DNA of 58,501 nt from positions 1 to 58,501 of the forward strand of contig JAGOLL010000004.1 in NCBI GenBank assembly GCA_017994055.1, given 5' to 3'. The stretch's first letter is position 1, and every line of letters starts with the position of its first letter. Shown piece by piece: positions 34,606 to 43,352 of the stretch. The position numbers and the translations under genes are program-made. The stretch is from Methanothrix sp. (lineage in GTDB: Archaea; Halobacteriota; Methanosarcinia; Methanotrichales; Methanotrichaceae). Under the pieces are notes generated by a model. The model did not search any database. It was given only the letters and a program-made list of their open reading frames with translations, and was not told where the DNA came from.

Positions 34606-34664
34606 GTCCTTCTCATGTCCTTTTCATGGCATTATCCTATATTCTGAGGCCTGCCTCAATTAAC

Positions 34665-35702
34665 TCAGCTTATATTGCTGACCGCCCACTCTGTCTCCTT
34701 CCACCAATCCCCCTGGATCAGGGTGGCATTGCTGCCCATAAGCCGGAGGCTGTAGAAGAGGTAGTAAGCCTGGGGCGTTCCATAGACGATGACGGTGTCA
34801 TCCGGGTTCGTCCTCCTCTCAAAGAGGCTCTTCAGAGTGCCGGGCGGCTTTATTCGGGATCTCTCATCGTATATTTTGTCATGAGACAGGCAGATAGATC
34901 CATTGCCCAGCCTGCTTTGGCCGTATTCGGAGAAGTCCCGGGCATCCAGGATGCGAAGGCTGGACTGGGCCAGCATTCCTTTTAGGCTGGCTGGCTCGAC
35001 CAGCATCCAGGGACGGATGCTAGCGCTGTAGTTGGTCGGCTCTACGGCGGCCAGGTTAGTGCTGAGAAAAGCTCCAGCTTCTTGGGCCGCCTCCACTCCC
35101 CCGTCCAGCAGGCTGATGTTCTCATGTCCCAGGTAGCTCAAAGCCCAGAAGAGAAAGGGACCGCCCTCATCATCGGAGCTGCCGTAGATTATGATCCTCT
35201 GGCTCTCATCTATTCCCGCTTCCCCCAGTGACCTCTTCAGCAGGGATGGATCCAGATTGCCGCTCTTTTGCAGATCCTTCCAGTAGATGTTTCTGGCTCC
35301 GGAAATATGCCCTGCCAGATAATCATCTTTTGACCTCGCATCCATGATTATCCCTTCCTCATCCAGGCCCTCCGGCATGGTGATGAGATCCGGTCGGACA
35401 TAGCTTTCCGGGGCTTTTTCGGGCACTGCTGCCGCAGGCATTGCTGCCTGGCCGGTCTCCTGCTGGCTGTTTTGCTGTTCCATTTGAGCCCTTTCGTAGG
35501 CATCCCTCTGGGCCAGCCAGCCATCGAGGTTGGTCCAGTCGGGACAAGTGGGACAGAACTCGCCGGTCTCCGTACCGGCCATGGCCGTCATGGCCAGGAT
35601 GCCCAGAGAAAGAGCGCAGACCAGGCCGATTAGCAATGCTGCCGCCTTGATTTTTTCCAGGCTGATAGATAGGGATACAATGCCACCCATAGCAAAAATC
35701 AC
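34665..35702 (-). CDS. Exported double rhodanese-like protein lacking both active-site cysteines
   Basis: A 345-residue protein with a membrane/signal segment (AAALLIGLVCALSLGILAMT) and a lipobox-free mature part with two rhodanese folds: GIIMDARSKDDYLAGHISGA (first) and LRILDARDFSEYGQSRLG (second), separated by about 120 residues. The active-site loops read IIIYGSSDDEGG and VIVYGTPQAYYL, where the catalytic Cys is Gly in each, so no sulfur transfer by the normal route is expected. The motif FCPTCPDWTNLDGW just after the membrane segment has two cysteines that might bind metal. The GTG start is the most upstream; an ATG four codons later is also good. Confidence 0.8.
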   Translation of the reverse strand: MIFAMGGIVSLSISLEKIKAAALLIGLVCALSLGILAMTAMAGTETGEFCPTCPDWTNLDGWLAQRDAYERAQMEQQNSQQETGQAAMPAAAVPEKAPESYVRPDLITMPEGLDEEGIIMDARSKDDYLAGHISGARNIYWKDLQKSGNLDPSLLKRSLGEAGIDESQRIIIYGSSDDEGGPFLFWALSYLGHENISLLDGGVEAAQEAGAFLSTNLAAVEPTNYSASIRPWMLVEPASLKGMLAQSSLRILDARDFSEYGQSRLGNGSICLSHDKIYDERSRIKPPGTLKSLFERRTNPDDTVIVYGTPQAYYLFYSLRLMGSNATLIQGDWWKETEWAVSNIS

Positions 35703-35836
35703 TCACTGGACAAGGAATCCTGCCACTATTTCAGGCTTGCTCAGATATTGGGAAGATATTTATACACCTAAAATGTTCATCAATGCAATAATACGAACTA
35801 TGATGTATTGAAAAGTACATTAAGGAGGACGGGAAA

Positions 35837-36637
35837 TTGAGAGGAAAATCTATTCGCCTGGAGAGGATATTCAATCGAGAAACAGGAAACGCGGTCATAA
35901 TCCCCATGGATCATGGAGTGACTGTAGGCCCTATCAGGGGCATAAAGAGCGTTAAATCCATTGCCGATGCCGTGGCCTCGGGTGGAGCTGATGCCGCCAT
36001 AGTGCACAAGGGAGCAGCCTCATTCGGCCATCGCGGATACGGCCGGGATCTGGGTTTGATCATACATCTCTCTGCCTCTACCTCTCTGGGGCCGGATCCC
36101 AACAACAAGGTCCTGGTGGCTACAGTGGAGGAGGCTCTCAAGATGGGAGCGGACGGAGTGAGCATTCATGTCAATGTGGGAGCGGAAGACGAGAGCCATA
36201 TGCTCTACACTCTGGGCGAGGTCTCCCGCCACTGCCAGGAGTGGGGCATGCCCCTTCTGGCCATGATGTACCCCCGGGGCAGGAAGATCAGGGACGAATA
36301 CTCGGAGGAGCACATCGCTCATGCCGCCCGGGTGGGGGCGGAGCTGGGAGCGGATATAATCAAGACTAATTACACAGGCGATCCGGACAGCTTTGCCCGG
36401 GTGGTGGAGGGCTGTCCCGTGCCCGTGGTCATTGCCGGAGGGCCCAAGGTGGAATCAGAGCTGGATCTGCTGAGAATGGTAGAGGGAGCGATATCATCCG
36501 GGGCACGGGGCGTGGCCATAGGCCGAAATGTCTTCCAGCATGAGAGCCCCGCCCTCATCACCAGACGCATCTGCGGGGTGGTGCATAAAAAGCTGGATGC
36601 GGAGGAGGCATTGGCTATATCCTCCGCGGCAGACTGA
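35837..36637 (+). CDS. ADH synthase (archaeal aromatic pathway aldolase)
   Basis: A 266-residue class-I aldolase-type protein matching 2-amino-3,7-dideoxy-D-threo-hept-6-ulosonate synthase, the first step of the archaeal route to 3-dehydroquinate for aromatic amino acids. Typical stretches: [43 protein letters not shown] and [11 protein letters not shown], where the lysine forms the Schiff base. Length is typical for the family. The TTG start has AAGGAGG eight bases upstream. A fructose-bisphosphate aldolase is the alternative, but the sequence is closer to ADH synthase. Confidence 0.88.
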   Translation: MRGKSIRLERIFNRETGNAVIIPMDHGVTVGPIRGIKSVKSIADAVASGGADAAIVHKGAASFGHRGYGRDLGLIIHLSASTSLGPDPNNKVLVATVEEALKMGADGVSIHVNVGAEDESHMLYTLGEVSRHCQEWGMPLLAMMYPRGRKIRDEYSEEHIAHAARVGAELGADIIKTNYTGDPDSFARVVEGCPVPVVIAGGPKVESELDLLRMVEGAISSGARGVAIGRNVFQHESPALITRRICGVVHKKLDAEEALAISSAAD

Positions 36638-36709
36638 GGCCTCTCCCGTCGTTGCCCAACGGCCGGGGCAGCAGAGATAAAAGGGCGCAGTATCCTTAGT
36701 GAGATTGTG

Positions 36710-37708
36710 ATGAATTCCGGCCATTCCTCCTGCCTCTGCTGCCTTGCTCTTATTATGCTCATCTCTTCGGGAACTTTTTCCGGTCTGGCTCAGGGAGAGG
36801 ATTTGGTGGATGGGGAAAGCCATGCCAGAGAGAGACCGGATCTGGTTATCGCCTCGATCTCTGGCAACTTAGAGCTGGGCCGTCCCAGCAGCATCTTTGT
36901 GGTCTTGGAGAACAGGGCTGTGCCGTCAGCACAAGAAGATGAGATGGATATGAGGCGAGAGGCGGCTCGCAGCATTTCGGCCCAGCTGATCAGCTCTGAT
37001 GAAAGGATAAGAATTTTATCCCAGCCGCAATTCGGTGGACTCTTGGACGGGGGAGAGAATACCACCCTCCAATTTACCGCTCTGGCCGAGGGGATACCTC
37101 TTGGTCTCTATCCCTTAGAGCTGCGCTGCAATTTCTCCTGGCTCTCCGAGGTGACCGCCACGGGCAGTGAGACGGCGCCAGGCCTGTTCTTTGAATACAT
37201 GGCTGCGTCGCAGGATCTTCCATTGCAGGTTGAGATAGTCATGGGCCCCAGGGTAGAGATAGAGGTCCAGGATGAATGGCTCAATTATGCGGCCACGGGA
37301 AAGGAGAGTCTCCTTTGGCTGACACTGACAAACCGGGGGGATGAGCCAGCTTTGGATCTGCAGCTTCAGGTGCGACCCAGTCCGCCCATACTCATGGTGG
37401 AGAACGGATGGACCAGAGTGAACCTGTCTCCGGGTCAGAGCACAGAGGGGCGGCTTTCTCTGTTTGCCGACGAGAATGCCTCCTCCCGATACTATGCTCT
37501 GCCCTGCCTGATCAGCTACCGGGACGCTGCGGTGCAGGAGCTTAGAAGAGAGGAGAGCGCTGCCGTGATCTATGTGGGCCAGAGGCCCACTCCCGCTTGG
37601 ATCTATCTGGCCGGCGCTGCCGTGGCCGGCATTCTCCTGCTCTTGGCCCGGCTGGTGCTCGAAAAGAGTCGCCGAAGCAGGAGACGCTTTCGAATAGTGA
37701 AGAGCTGA
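36710..37708 (+). CDS. Cell-surface protein with C-terminal membrane anchor
   Basis: A 332-residue protein: signal peptide (CLCCLALIMLISSGTFSGLA), two Ig-like/CARDB-type beta domains (PSSIFVVLENRAVP and LLWLTLTNRGDEPALDL), one transmembrane helix (IYLAGAAVAGILLLLARLV) and a basic cytoplasmic tail (EKSRRSRRRFRI). It resembles archaeal S-layer-like (COG1361-type) accessory proteins that sit on the outside. A GTG one codon upstream is an alternative start. It probably has a structural or adhesion role. Confidence 0.75.
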   Translation: MNSGHSSCLCCLALIMLISSGTFSGLAQGEDLVDGESHARERPDLVIASISGNLELGRPSSIFVVLENRAVPSAQEDEMDMRREAARSISAQLISSDERIRILSQPQFGGLLDGGENTTLQFTALAEGIPLGLYPLELRCNFSWLSEVTATGSETAPGLFFEYMAASQDLPLQVEIVMGPRVEIEVQDEWLNYAATGKESLLWLTLTNRGDEPALDLQLQVRPSPPILMVENGWTRVNLSPGQSTEGRLSLFADENASSRYYALPCLISYRDAAVQELRREESAAVIYVGQRPTPAWIYLAGAAVAGILLLLARLVLEKSRRSRRRFRIVKS

Positions 37709-37749
37709 GAGGGCTCAAGTGAGAGGTCAGGGCTGAGAGGGCTCAAGGG

Positions 37750-38988
37750 CTAGCCGGTCAGGCGCAAGAATCGCTCCTGAGCCCTCTCCAGTATCTCCTT
37801 TTCTCCGGGAATAATTCCATCTCTCATCAGCACCTTGCCATTGACTATGGTGCTGTCCACACCGCCGCTCATGCTGTAGACCAGATGGGAGACCATATTG
37901 CTCCGGGGGCAGAGCCAGGGCTTTTTCAGGTCGATAAGAAAGAGATCGGCCAAGGCACCTTGGTGCAAGCCCAGGTTTAGCCGGAAGGCCCGCTGGGCGT
38001 TGTCCGTAGCCATGCCCCAGATCTGATCGGCGGTAAAGGCGGCCGGGGTGTGGTAGGCGTTCTTCTGGGTGATGGCCCCTACCTTCATCTCCTGAAATAA
38101 ATTGAGGTTATTGTTGCTGGAGGCACCGTCTGTGCCCAGGCATACATTGACTCCCGCCTTGAGCATGGTGTTTAGCGGAGCTATGCCCGATGTCAGCTTG
38201 AGGTTGCTCACCGGGCAGGTTACGGCATTGGCCCGCCTTTCTGCCAGCAAGAAACAGTCTTCCTCCGAGAGCCAGACGCAGTGTACTGCCGCCAGCCGCG
38301 GATTGAGCAGGCCCAGGGAGTCAAGATATTCCACCGGGCTCATGCCCTTGCTGAGAAGAAAGCCGTCCACCTCCTCTCGCGTCTCGGAGAGGTGAATGTG
38401 GATCATAGAGTTATGCCGGTCGGCGATCTCTTTTGCTTTAAGGAGCGTCTCCTCGGAGCAGGTGTAGGCGGCATGGGGGCCCACGGCGGGGGTGATGAGG
38501 GGATCGCCCTTCCAGCGGCGAATGAAGGGCTCGACCTGGCCCAGAAGCTCGGGCTTCATGTCGAATACCACTCCGGAGATAAAAGCACGCAGGCCCATCT
38601 CCCGGGTGGCCTGGGCGGTCGTATCCGGGTGGTAGTACATATCATTGTAGCAGGTGATGCCGTGGCGGATCTGCTCCAGGCAGCCGAGCTTGACCCCCCA
38701 CCGGATGTCCTCCTCGGTGAGGCGGGCCTCCAGGGGCCAGATCTTCTCCTGGAGCCAGGGCATAAGCTCCATGTCATCGGCATAGCCGCGCAGCAGGGTC
38801 ATGGCCAGATGGGTATGGCAGTTGATCAGGCCGGGTATGGCCAGCTTGCCGTGCCCGTCTATGGCCTCTTCGCCACACTCATCTTTGAGATCGCGCCCCA
38901 CCCGGCCGATCCTGCCCTCTTCTATGAGGATGTCCCGGCCGGATACAAGCTGGCCGGAGTGAAGAAGGGAGACATCTTTTATCAGCAT
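37750..38988 (-). CDS. dadD: 5'-deoxyadenosine deaminase
   Basis: A 412-residue amidohydrolase of the MtaD/DadD group, deaminating 5'-deoxyadenosine, 5'-methylthioadenosine and S-adenosylhomocysteine and so recycling products of radical SAM and methyl-transfer reactions. The metal site is clear: NCHTHLAMT, GPHAAYTC, HIHLSETREE and the Asp of LGTDGASSNNNL. Normal length. The tRNA-Ser gene begins about 80 bases beyond its 5' end, in the opposite direction. Confidence 0.92.
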   Translation of the reverse strand: MLIKDVSLLHSGQLVSGRDILIEEGRIGRVGRDLKDECGEEAIDGHGKLAIPGLINCHTHLAMTLLRGYADDMELMPWLQEKIWPLEARLTEEDIRWGVKLGCLEQIRHGITCYNDMYYHPDTTAQATREMGLRAFISGVVFDMKPELLGQVEPFIRRWKGDPLITPAVGPHAAYTCSEETLLKAKEIADRHNSMIHIHLSETREEVDGFLLSKGMSPVEYLDSLGLLNPRLAAVHCVWLSEEDCFLLAERRANAVTCPVSNLKLTSGIAPLNTMLKAGVNVCLGTDGASSNNNLNLFQEMKVGAITQKNAYHTPAAFTADQIWGMATDNAQRAFRLNLGLHQGALADLFLIDLKKPWLCPRSNMVSHLVYSMSGGVDSTIVNGKVLMRDGIIPGEKEILERAQERFLRLTG

Positions 38989-39066
38989 CAGATGGAGGTA
39001 GCACGGAGAGGTGAAAAGACTGTCGAATCGTCAGGCTTAAGATCCCTTGGCCTAAGAGACCTGCGA

Positions 39067-39184
39067 GCTGAGGTAGCCAAGCGGCCTACGGCGCTGGTCT
39101 TGAGGTACTGCTCCTCTTTGGGAGAGCGGGACGGGCAAACCAGTGGTGCATCGCACCTCGTGAGTTCAAATCTCACCCTCAGCG
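39067..39184 (+). tRNA. tRNA-Ser(TGA) with a 33-base intron
   Basis: Acceptor stem GCTGAGG pairs perfectly with CCTCAGC, followed by discriminator G. The D arm is GCC/GGC, the anticodon stem CTGGT/ACCAG, and the T arm GTGAG-TTCAAAT-CTCAC. A long variable arm (GGTGC-ATC-GCACC) makes it class II. The loop gives anticodon TGA (39101-39103). The intron is 39105-39137, after position 37, the canonical archaeal site. Discriminator G supports Ser rather than Leu. No CCA is encoded. Confidence 0.88.
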
Positions 39185-39227
39185 TGATTTTTGCCTGTGA
39201 ATTATGCTGCAACACCAAAATCAAACT

Positions 39228-39277
39228 GCGCGCGGCCACCCCGCCCTAAAGGACGGGGTATGCTTCGGGCCGCGCGC
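39228..39277 (+). repeat. Strong nested hairpin, IS605-end-like
   Basis: A 10-bp perfect stem GCGCGCGGCC/GGCCGCGCGC encloses a second hairpin ACCCCGCCC-TAAA-GGACGGGGT with one mismatch. The inner motif resembles the subterminal hairpins of IS200/IS605-type elements. It lies between the tRNA-Ser gene and the three secreted paralogues, with no transposase or TnpB gene beside it. A terminator-like or structured-RNA role is also possible. Confidence 0.5.
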
Positions 39278-39404
39278 TTCGGTTAGATGGAATCCAGAAC
39301 CAATCGAATCATAGGTTCACTGGATCTAGCGACCATAATATTGTGAATCAGTATCAGATTGCCAGAAAACCCTGTTAATCAACCTTAAGAAACATGAAAA
39401 CTGG

Positions 39405-39458
39405 GCGAGGGTTCACTTCATCCCCTACCTGAAGATCGGGGTATTCGTGACCCTCCGC
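39405..39458 (+). repeat. Second hairpin, like a decayed IS605 right end
   Basis: The outer arms GAGGGTTCAC and GTGACCCTC pair apart from one bulged base. The inner part is ttcatcccctacctgaagat followed by cggggtattc, like the typical right-end sequence of IS605-type elements but with two mismatches in the stem. Together with the hairpin at 39228-39277 it brackets about 130 bases of non-coding DNA. Confidence 0.45.
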
Positions 39459-39485
39459 ACTCCCAATGTAATAAAAGATAATTAT

Positions 39486-40034
39486 TTATAACGTTCCATT
39501 AGTCTTCTCCACATGGATGGTCCTAAGGAGTTGTAGCGTGCCTTCATCCCAGGGATATGCAGAAAACATGGTGACTGTAGTTGTTGAAGATGGATAATAT
39601 ATCGCAGTAAAAGCAGTAAATTCAATACCTGAGGATCTTCCCGTCGCTGAGCCCGCTGCTCCGTCGTGGCCATCTATTTTTCGAGCGGCGGCGTCGACGT
39701 TATAAGCACCATCTAACTCTAAAAGTGAGATCTTGAGCATTGGCACAAGTTCATCTTGTGTGGGTATAACTTGATCAATTTCGTGAGAAGTCAGAGCTAT
39801 GTTTGCTCGTCTTGTTATCCCAGTTTTATTGATCAAATTTATCTCAAATTTAGTACTTACATCACCGGACAGCGATTCTTTTGTTTCGGGATCTTCGACT
39901 TCAACCTTATATGCTTCTTTGGGTATACCCAGGTCAAATGTGACTTTGTAGGGTCCGGTAGTAACGCTGTCTGGTTCTGCCATACATGCCATTATTAACA
40001 GCACCAAGAACGCCATAATTGTTATAAATCTCAT
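39486..40034 (-). CDS. Secreted protein, paralogue 1 of a three-gene family
   Basis: A 182-residue protein with a signal peptide (MRFITIMAFLVLLIMACMA) and a mature N-terminus PDSVTTGPYKVTFDLGIP. Family hallmarks are RKIDGHDGAAGS, a tyrosine- and threonine-rich stretch (YYPSSTTTVTMFSAYPWDEG) and a C-terminal TLQLLRTIHVEK. The start with GAGGAG at six bases beats an ATG seven codons earlier. The two other copies lie 700 bases upstream on the same strand. No known domain; probably exported and perhaps bound to a surface structure. Confidence 0.75.
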   Translation of the reverse strand: MRFITIMAFLVLLIMACMAEPDSVTTGPYKVTFDLGIPKEAYKVEVEDPETKESLSGDVSTKFEINLINKTGITRRANIALTSHEIDQVIPTQDELVPMLKISLLELDGAYNVDAAARKIDGHDGAAGSATGRSSGIEFTAFTAIYYPSSTTTVTMFSAYPWDEGTLQLLRTIHVEKTNGTL

Positions 40035-40735
40035 CAAATACTCCTCAATTTCCAAAATTAGTGAGTCTTAGCAGAAAAATCTTTGGATCGGGGATTTTAG
40101 GAGATTGGCGGAAGAGATTATCCTTGGCTGATATCGCAAGAGATATAACGTCAATACAGCCAAAAATCAAAGCTTAAAACTTAAAATAAGGCTCTTCGCT
40201 ATTTCGTGTGGGTAACCTCAAGATATCTATTCTCAATTCCTTACTCACAGCCTCGCAATGATTCAAGCCTATGCGGCGATTGGAATTGGTCTTATCCCAA
40301 ATGGTGGTATCCTGGAAATTTGGCGATAACTTTGGTCTGACCTCAGGATTCAAGGCCACCCACAGAAAACAGCGAGGAGCATAAAATAATGAATCGTTAA
40401 TACTAATTATATAACTCAGCAGGCTATCCTGATCCTGTTTTCCCTAGCTAGCTCGCCTATGATCAGGTTCAAGTCTGCAAGCTCTGCCGGCTCACCATCG
40501 CAGTCTTCTCCGATACATCTTGCTTCCGCTATTGGAGAGAATCCACAAGATACGGTCGTAGGGACTCGATTGGTGCATAGACACGCGTGATCTGATACGC
40601 TCTTATCCAATCGCATATGGTCAGATTGGCCTGATGTAAATTTTTGTTGATTTTAGGCCGCGGGCTCATCCTGATCAGGCCAATGTAGCCATTGCCCGCT
40701 AGATACGAAAAATGAAATTAACTTCCTAACATTAG
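40035..40735. other. AT-rich intergenic region between secreted paralogues
   Basis: About 700 bases without a sure gene. A reverse-strand frame at 40416-40616 (66 residues, with SPIAEARCIGEDCDGEPAEL and ADLNLIIGELARENRIRIAC) looks protein-like, but has no Shine-Dalgarno or promoter that stands out; it may be the end of a lost gene. Another frame at 40174-40359 shows no such features. The promoter of paralogue 1 should lie in 40040-40130. Confidence 0.35.
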
Positions 40736-41266
40736 CTAGATCTTATCTATATGGAGGGTCTTGAGAAGCTGTAGGGTACCTTCATCCCAGGGGACATCCG
40801 AATAGATGAAAACCTTTTCATTGTTTGAGAGATAATAATCTGCGAAATACGTTGTGTGCATTTTCCCATTCAATAGATCAAATCCCGAACATACCACTCC
40901 ATCTTTCCCGTCAATCTGCCGTGCAGCTCCCTGAACGCCTGAAAGCCCCAGCGCCTCAATTTCGTTAATGTTAAGATAGACTCTTCTAGTAGAAGGCACT
41001 ACAGTCTGTTTTTGATCATGTATATTGAACGTGAATAAACTCGGTGGAGTGGTATTATTTAAAAGAACAACAAAAGAGTATGTTTCAGATGCTTCACCCC
41101 CTAGGGCTTCTGATGATTCTGGTTCTTTAACCTCAATTCTATAAGCTTCCTTAGATATGCCCAAATCAAAAGATATGTTATAAGGCCCAATCGTGACACT
41201 ATCTGGTTCTGCGATGCAGGGCACTGTCAGCAGCGTTAGAAATGCTATAATTGCCTTTGGTCTCAT
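40736..41266 (-). CDS. Secreted protein, paralogue 2
   Basis: A 176-residue member of the same family: signal peptide (AIIAFLTLLTVPCIA), then PDSVTIGPYNISFDLGISKE, a variable middle, ARQIDGKDGVVCSG and the closing YSDVPWDEGTLQLLKTLHID. It differs from the other two in the middle (LNNTTPPSLFTFNIHDQKQT) and has a Cys in the DG motif. It begins directly after the stop of paralogue 3 with GAGGTGG in that gene's last codons, so the two are cotranslated. Confidence 0.75.
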   Translation of the reverse strand: MRPKAIIAFLTLLTVPCIAEPDSVTIGPYNISFDLGISKEAYRIEVKEPESSEALGGEASETYSFVVLLNNTTPPSLFTFNIHDQKQTVVPSTRRVYLNINEIEALGLSGVQGAARQIDGKDGVVCSGFDLLNGKMHTTYFADYYLSNNEKVFIYSDVPWDEGTLQLLKTLHIDKI

Positions 41267-41824
41267 CTAATTTCCACCTCGTGCTGCTTCCTCTATGTGA
41301 ATGGTCTTGAGAAGCTGTAGGGTGCCTTCCTCCCATGGATAAGATGATATTATCGTAACTTTAGTTGTAGAGGATGGATAATAGCTAACGAGATAATTAT
41401 CAACTTCCTGACCTGAACCCACCTCTTTCAAAGTTCCAGAACCGATCGCACCGTCATGGCCATCTATTCTTCTTCCGGCAACCTCGGTATTGTACATGTG
41501 CTCGTCATCTGAAAACGCAATTTTCATCATCAGAACAAGTTCGTCTTGTGTAGGTATGACCTGTTCAGTATCATGAGATTCCAAAATTATGCCAGCCTTC
41601 CTAAAAAACCCAGTCTTATTCGTCAGATCCACTGAATACACAGTTTTTATCTCACCGGATAGTGATTCTTCTGTCTGGGGATCTGCTACGGTGATATTAT
41701 ATACGTCATTGGGCAAACCTAAATCAAAAGAAACTTTGTAAGGCCCGGTCGTGATACTATCTGGTTCTGCGATGCATGGCGTTATCATCATCGCCAGGAA
41801 TGCCACTATCGCTATTGATCTCAT
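41267..41824 (-). CDS. Secreted protein, paralogue 3
   Basis: A 185-residue member: signal peptide (AIVAFLAMMITPCIA), PDSITTGPYKVSFDLGLPND, the block VIPTQDELVLMMKIAF also seen in paralogue 1, RRIDGHDGAIGSG and YYPSSTTKVTIISSYPWEEG near the end. It is closer to paralogue 1 than to paralogue 2, so the two neighbouring genes are not the most recent duplicates. It leads the two-gene operon; GGGGAG precedes the ATG. Confidence 0.75.
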   Translation of the reverse strand: MRSIAIVAFLAMMITPCIAEPDSITTGPYKVSFDLGLPNDVYNITVADPQTEESLSGEIKTVYSVDLTNKTGFFRKAGIILESHDTEQVIPTQDELVLMMKIAFSDDEHMYNTEVAGRRIDGHDGAIGSGTLKEVGSGQEVDNYLVSYYPSSTTKVTIISSYPWEEGTLQLLKTIHIEEAARGGN

Positions 41825-42094
41825 TAAATCTCCCCTAATCTCCTTTCATGATTTGAGTGTCTAACGAAAAGTCTTTTGGTCACATTTCTGCACCGGTCCA
41901 TGCGTATCTTTATCCCGCTACTATTCCCATGCTATCACCAGACGGCGATGTCCACCGGGCAGCGCGGTCCATGCTCGTCATGTTTGCTCTCTCAGACCAG
42001 CTCTGTCTTCCTCCCAAAGATCGGATGAGGATTGTCCGCCCCCCAGCGGGCGGATTCAGTCAAGGCGGAAGGCCTCCGGGCAGGGAAGTGCGAC

Positions 42095-42516
42095 TTCGGA
42101 TGAAGAGAACTGGGCGGTGCTGCAAGGGGAGAGGAGCAAAGGCTATCCCACCCTGGAAGACATCATGGACAGGACGGATCTCTATGATATCAAGCTCTAA
42201 CAAGATCTCCCGACGAGAGGAGGTGAACGAGCTGCTCGATCTGCTCGACGGGTTCTGGAACAGAGGATCGATGCCCTGCTTATAGGCGGAGCTGTTAAAT
42301 GCTGGAGCTGGGACTGAAGGATGCCATCAAGGACATCTACTTAGTTTGCTGGAATGAGGAGGACAGGAAAAGGCTGCGTGCCGCTTGCAGAGCCCTGGGC
42401 TTTAAGATCGTCAGCTCAGAGAAGAGACATGAAAGGCGGGTGCCAACCGCTGGCGGTCAAGGGCAGGCGCAACCTGGACATCTTCGCCGAGAAGATCTCC
42501 CCAAGGACGCAAATTG
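42095..42516 (+). pseudogene. Decayed copy of the regulator tail and nucleotidyltransferase
   Basis: About 42112-42201 reads AVLQGERSKGYPTLEDIMDR then TDLYDIKL and stops, matching the end of the regulator at 44060-44938. After it, three frames in turn give RREEVNELLDLLD, LEQRIDALLIGGAV, then LELGLKDAIKDIYLVC and PLAVKGRRNLDIFAEKIS, matching the nucleotidyltransferase at 44922-45626. At least three frameshifts are needed, and the catalytic Asp-Ile-Asp has become Asp-Ile-Tyr. The rest of the gene is missing; the HEPN-MNT pair stands in its place. Confidence 0.85.
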
Positions 42517-42554
42517 ATTTACGCCAGGAACGCCAAAATTATGAAAAATGCGGT

Positions 42555-42854
42555 ATGACCATGAAAAGACTTGAAGAGATCCAGGAGATCCTGAGGCAGA
42601 AAAAGCCAATCCTCAGGGAGAAATTCAAAGTTAAAGAGATCGGCATCTTCGGATCCTTTGTCCGGGGCGAGGAGAAGGATACCAGTGACCTCGACATCCT
42701 GGTGGAACTGGAGAGGCCCGTCGGCCTCATCAAGTTCGTCGGCCTGCAAAACTACCTCTCTGATGAGTTGGGCGAGAAGGTGGATCTGGTTACGAAAAGC
42801 GCTCTTAAGCCCAGAATCAAGAAGAACATTTTAAGTGAGGTCGTCTACATATGA
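42555..42854 (+). CDS. mntA: MNT-domain nucleotidyltransferase antitoxin
   Basis: A 99-residue minimal nucleotidyltransferase of the MNT-HEPN systems. The catalytic motif GSFVRGEEKDTSDLDILVEL has GSF and the D-x-D. In known systems MntA-type antitoxins AMPylate the HEPN toxin and so silence it. A start six bases later (second ATG) is possible. Its stop overlaps the start of the HEPN gene (ATGA), so the two are translated in a coupled way. It is inserted in the remains of the decayed cassette. Confidence 0.9.
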   Translation: MTMKRLEEIQEILRQKKPILREKFKVKEIGIFGSFVRGEEKDTSDLDILVELERPVGLIKFVGLQNYLSDELGEKVDLVTKSALKPRIKKNILSEVVYI

Positions 42855-43198
42855 CCGGTAGGGACTGCTGGGAGTACGTAGAGGACTTAGCCAGGTACAT
42901 GAATTTTGCTTTGCAGTTCACAGAGGATATGGATTTCGATGAATTCGCAAACGATCCAAAGACCGTTATCGCCGTAACAAAATGCATCGAGGTTGTGGGC
43001 GAGGCCACAAAGCACATTCCTGACTCATTCAAGACAAAATACCAGGAGATCCCCTGGAGGGATATGGCTGGAATGAGGGATAGGCTTGTCCATGGCTACT
43101 TCACTGTTGATTTGGAGATCGTCTGGCATACGGTGACAGATGAGTTTCCACAGATCCTGCCTTTTATAGAGAAGGCACTAATTGACGCGGATAATTGA
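42851..43198 (+). CDS. hepT: HEPN toxin (HepT/DUF86)
   Basis: A 115-residue all-helical HEPN protein of the DUF86/HepT type. The RNase motif R-x4-H is in MRDRLVHGYF, near residues 76-81. KCIEVVGEATKHIPDSF is the usual helix of this family. It is a probable RNase toxin, neutralised by the MNT partner encoded just before it. The residues needed for activity are present, so the pair may be functional. Confidence 0.9.
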   Translation: MTGRDCWEYVEDLARYMNFALQFTEDMDFDEFANDPKTVIAVTKCIEVVGEATKHIPDSFKTKYQEIPWRDMAGMRDRLVHGYFTVDLEIVWHTVTDEFPQILPFIEKALIDADN

Positions 43199-43352
43199 AG
43201 GAATGGCTATTGGCACTGAGCAATCATGAGCGGATAGTGATAGAGGGCTGGCGCAGCCGAGGTCTGGCCTGCCGCCCTTCGTGGAGCGCAAGCTTAAGCA
43301 TTTTAAAGGAGAATGAATGGAAGGCCATCAAGAATACAGAGCCGCATAAACC

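Noticed and set aside
39067..39184. Reading the tRNA as tRNA-Leu
   Set aside because: The stem pairing puts TGA in the anticodon position and the discriminator is G, which fits Ser; Leu would need A.
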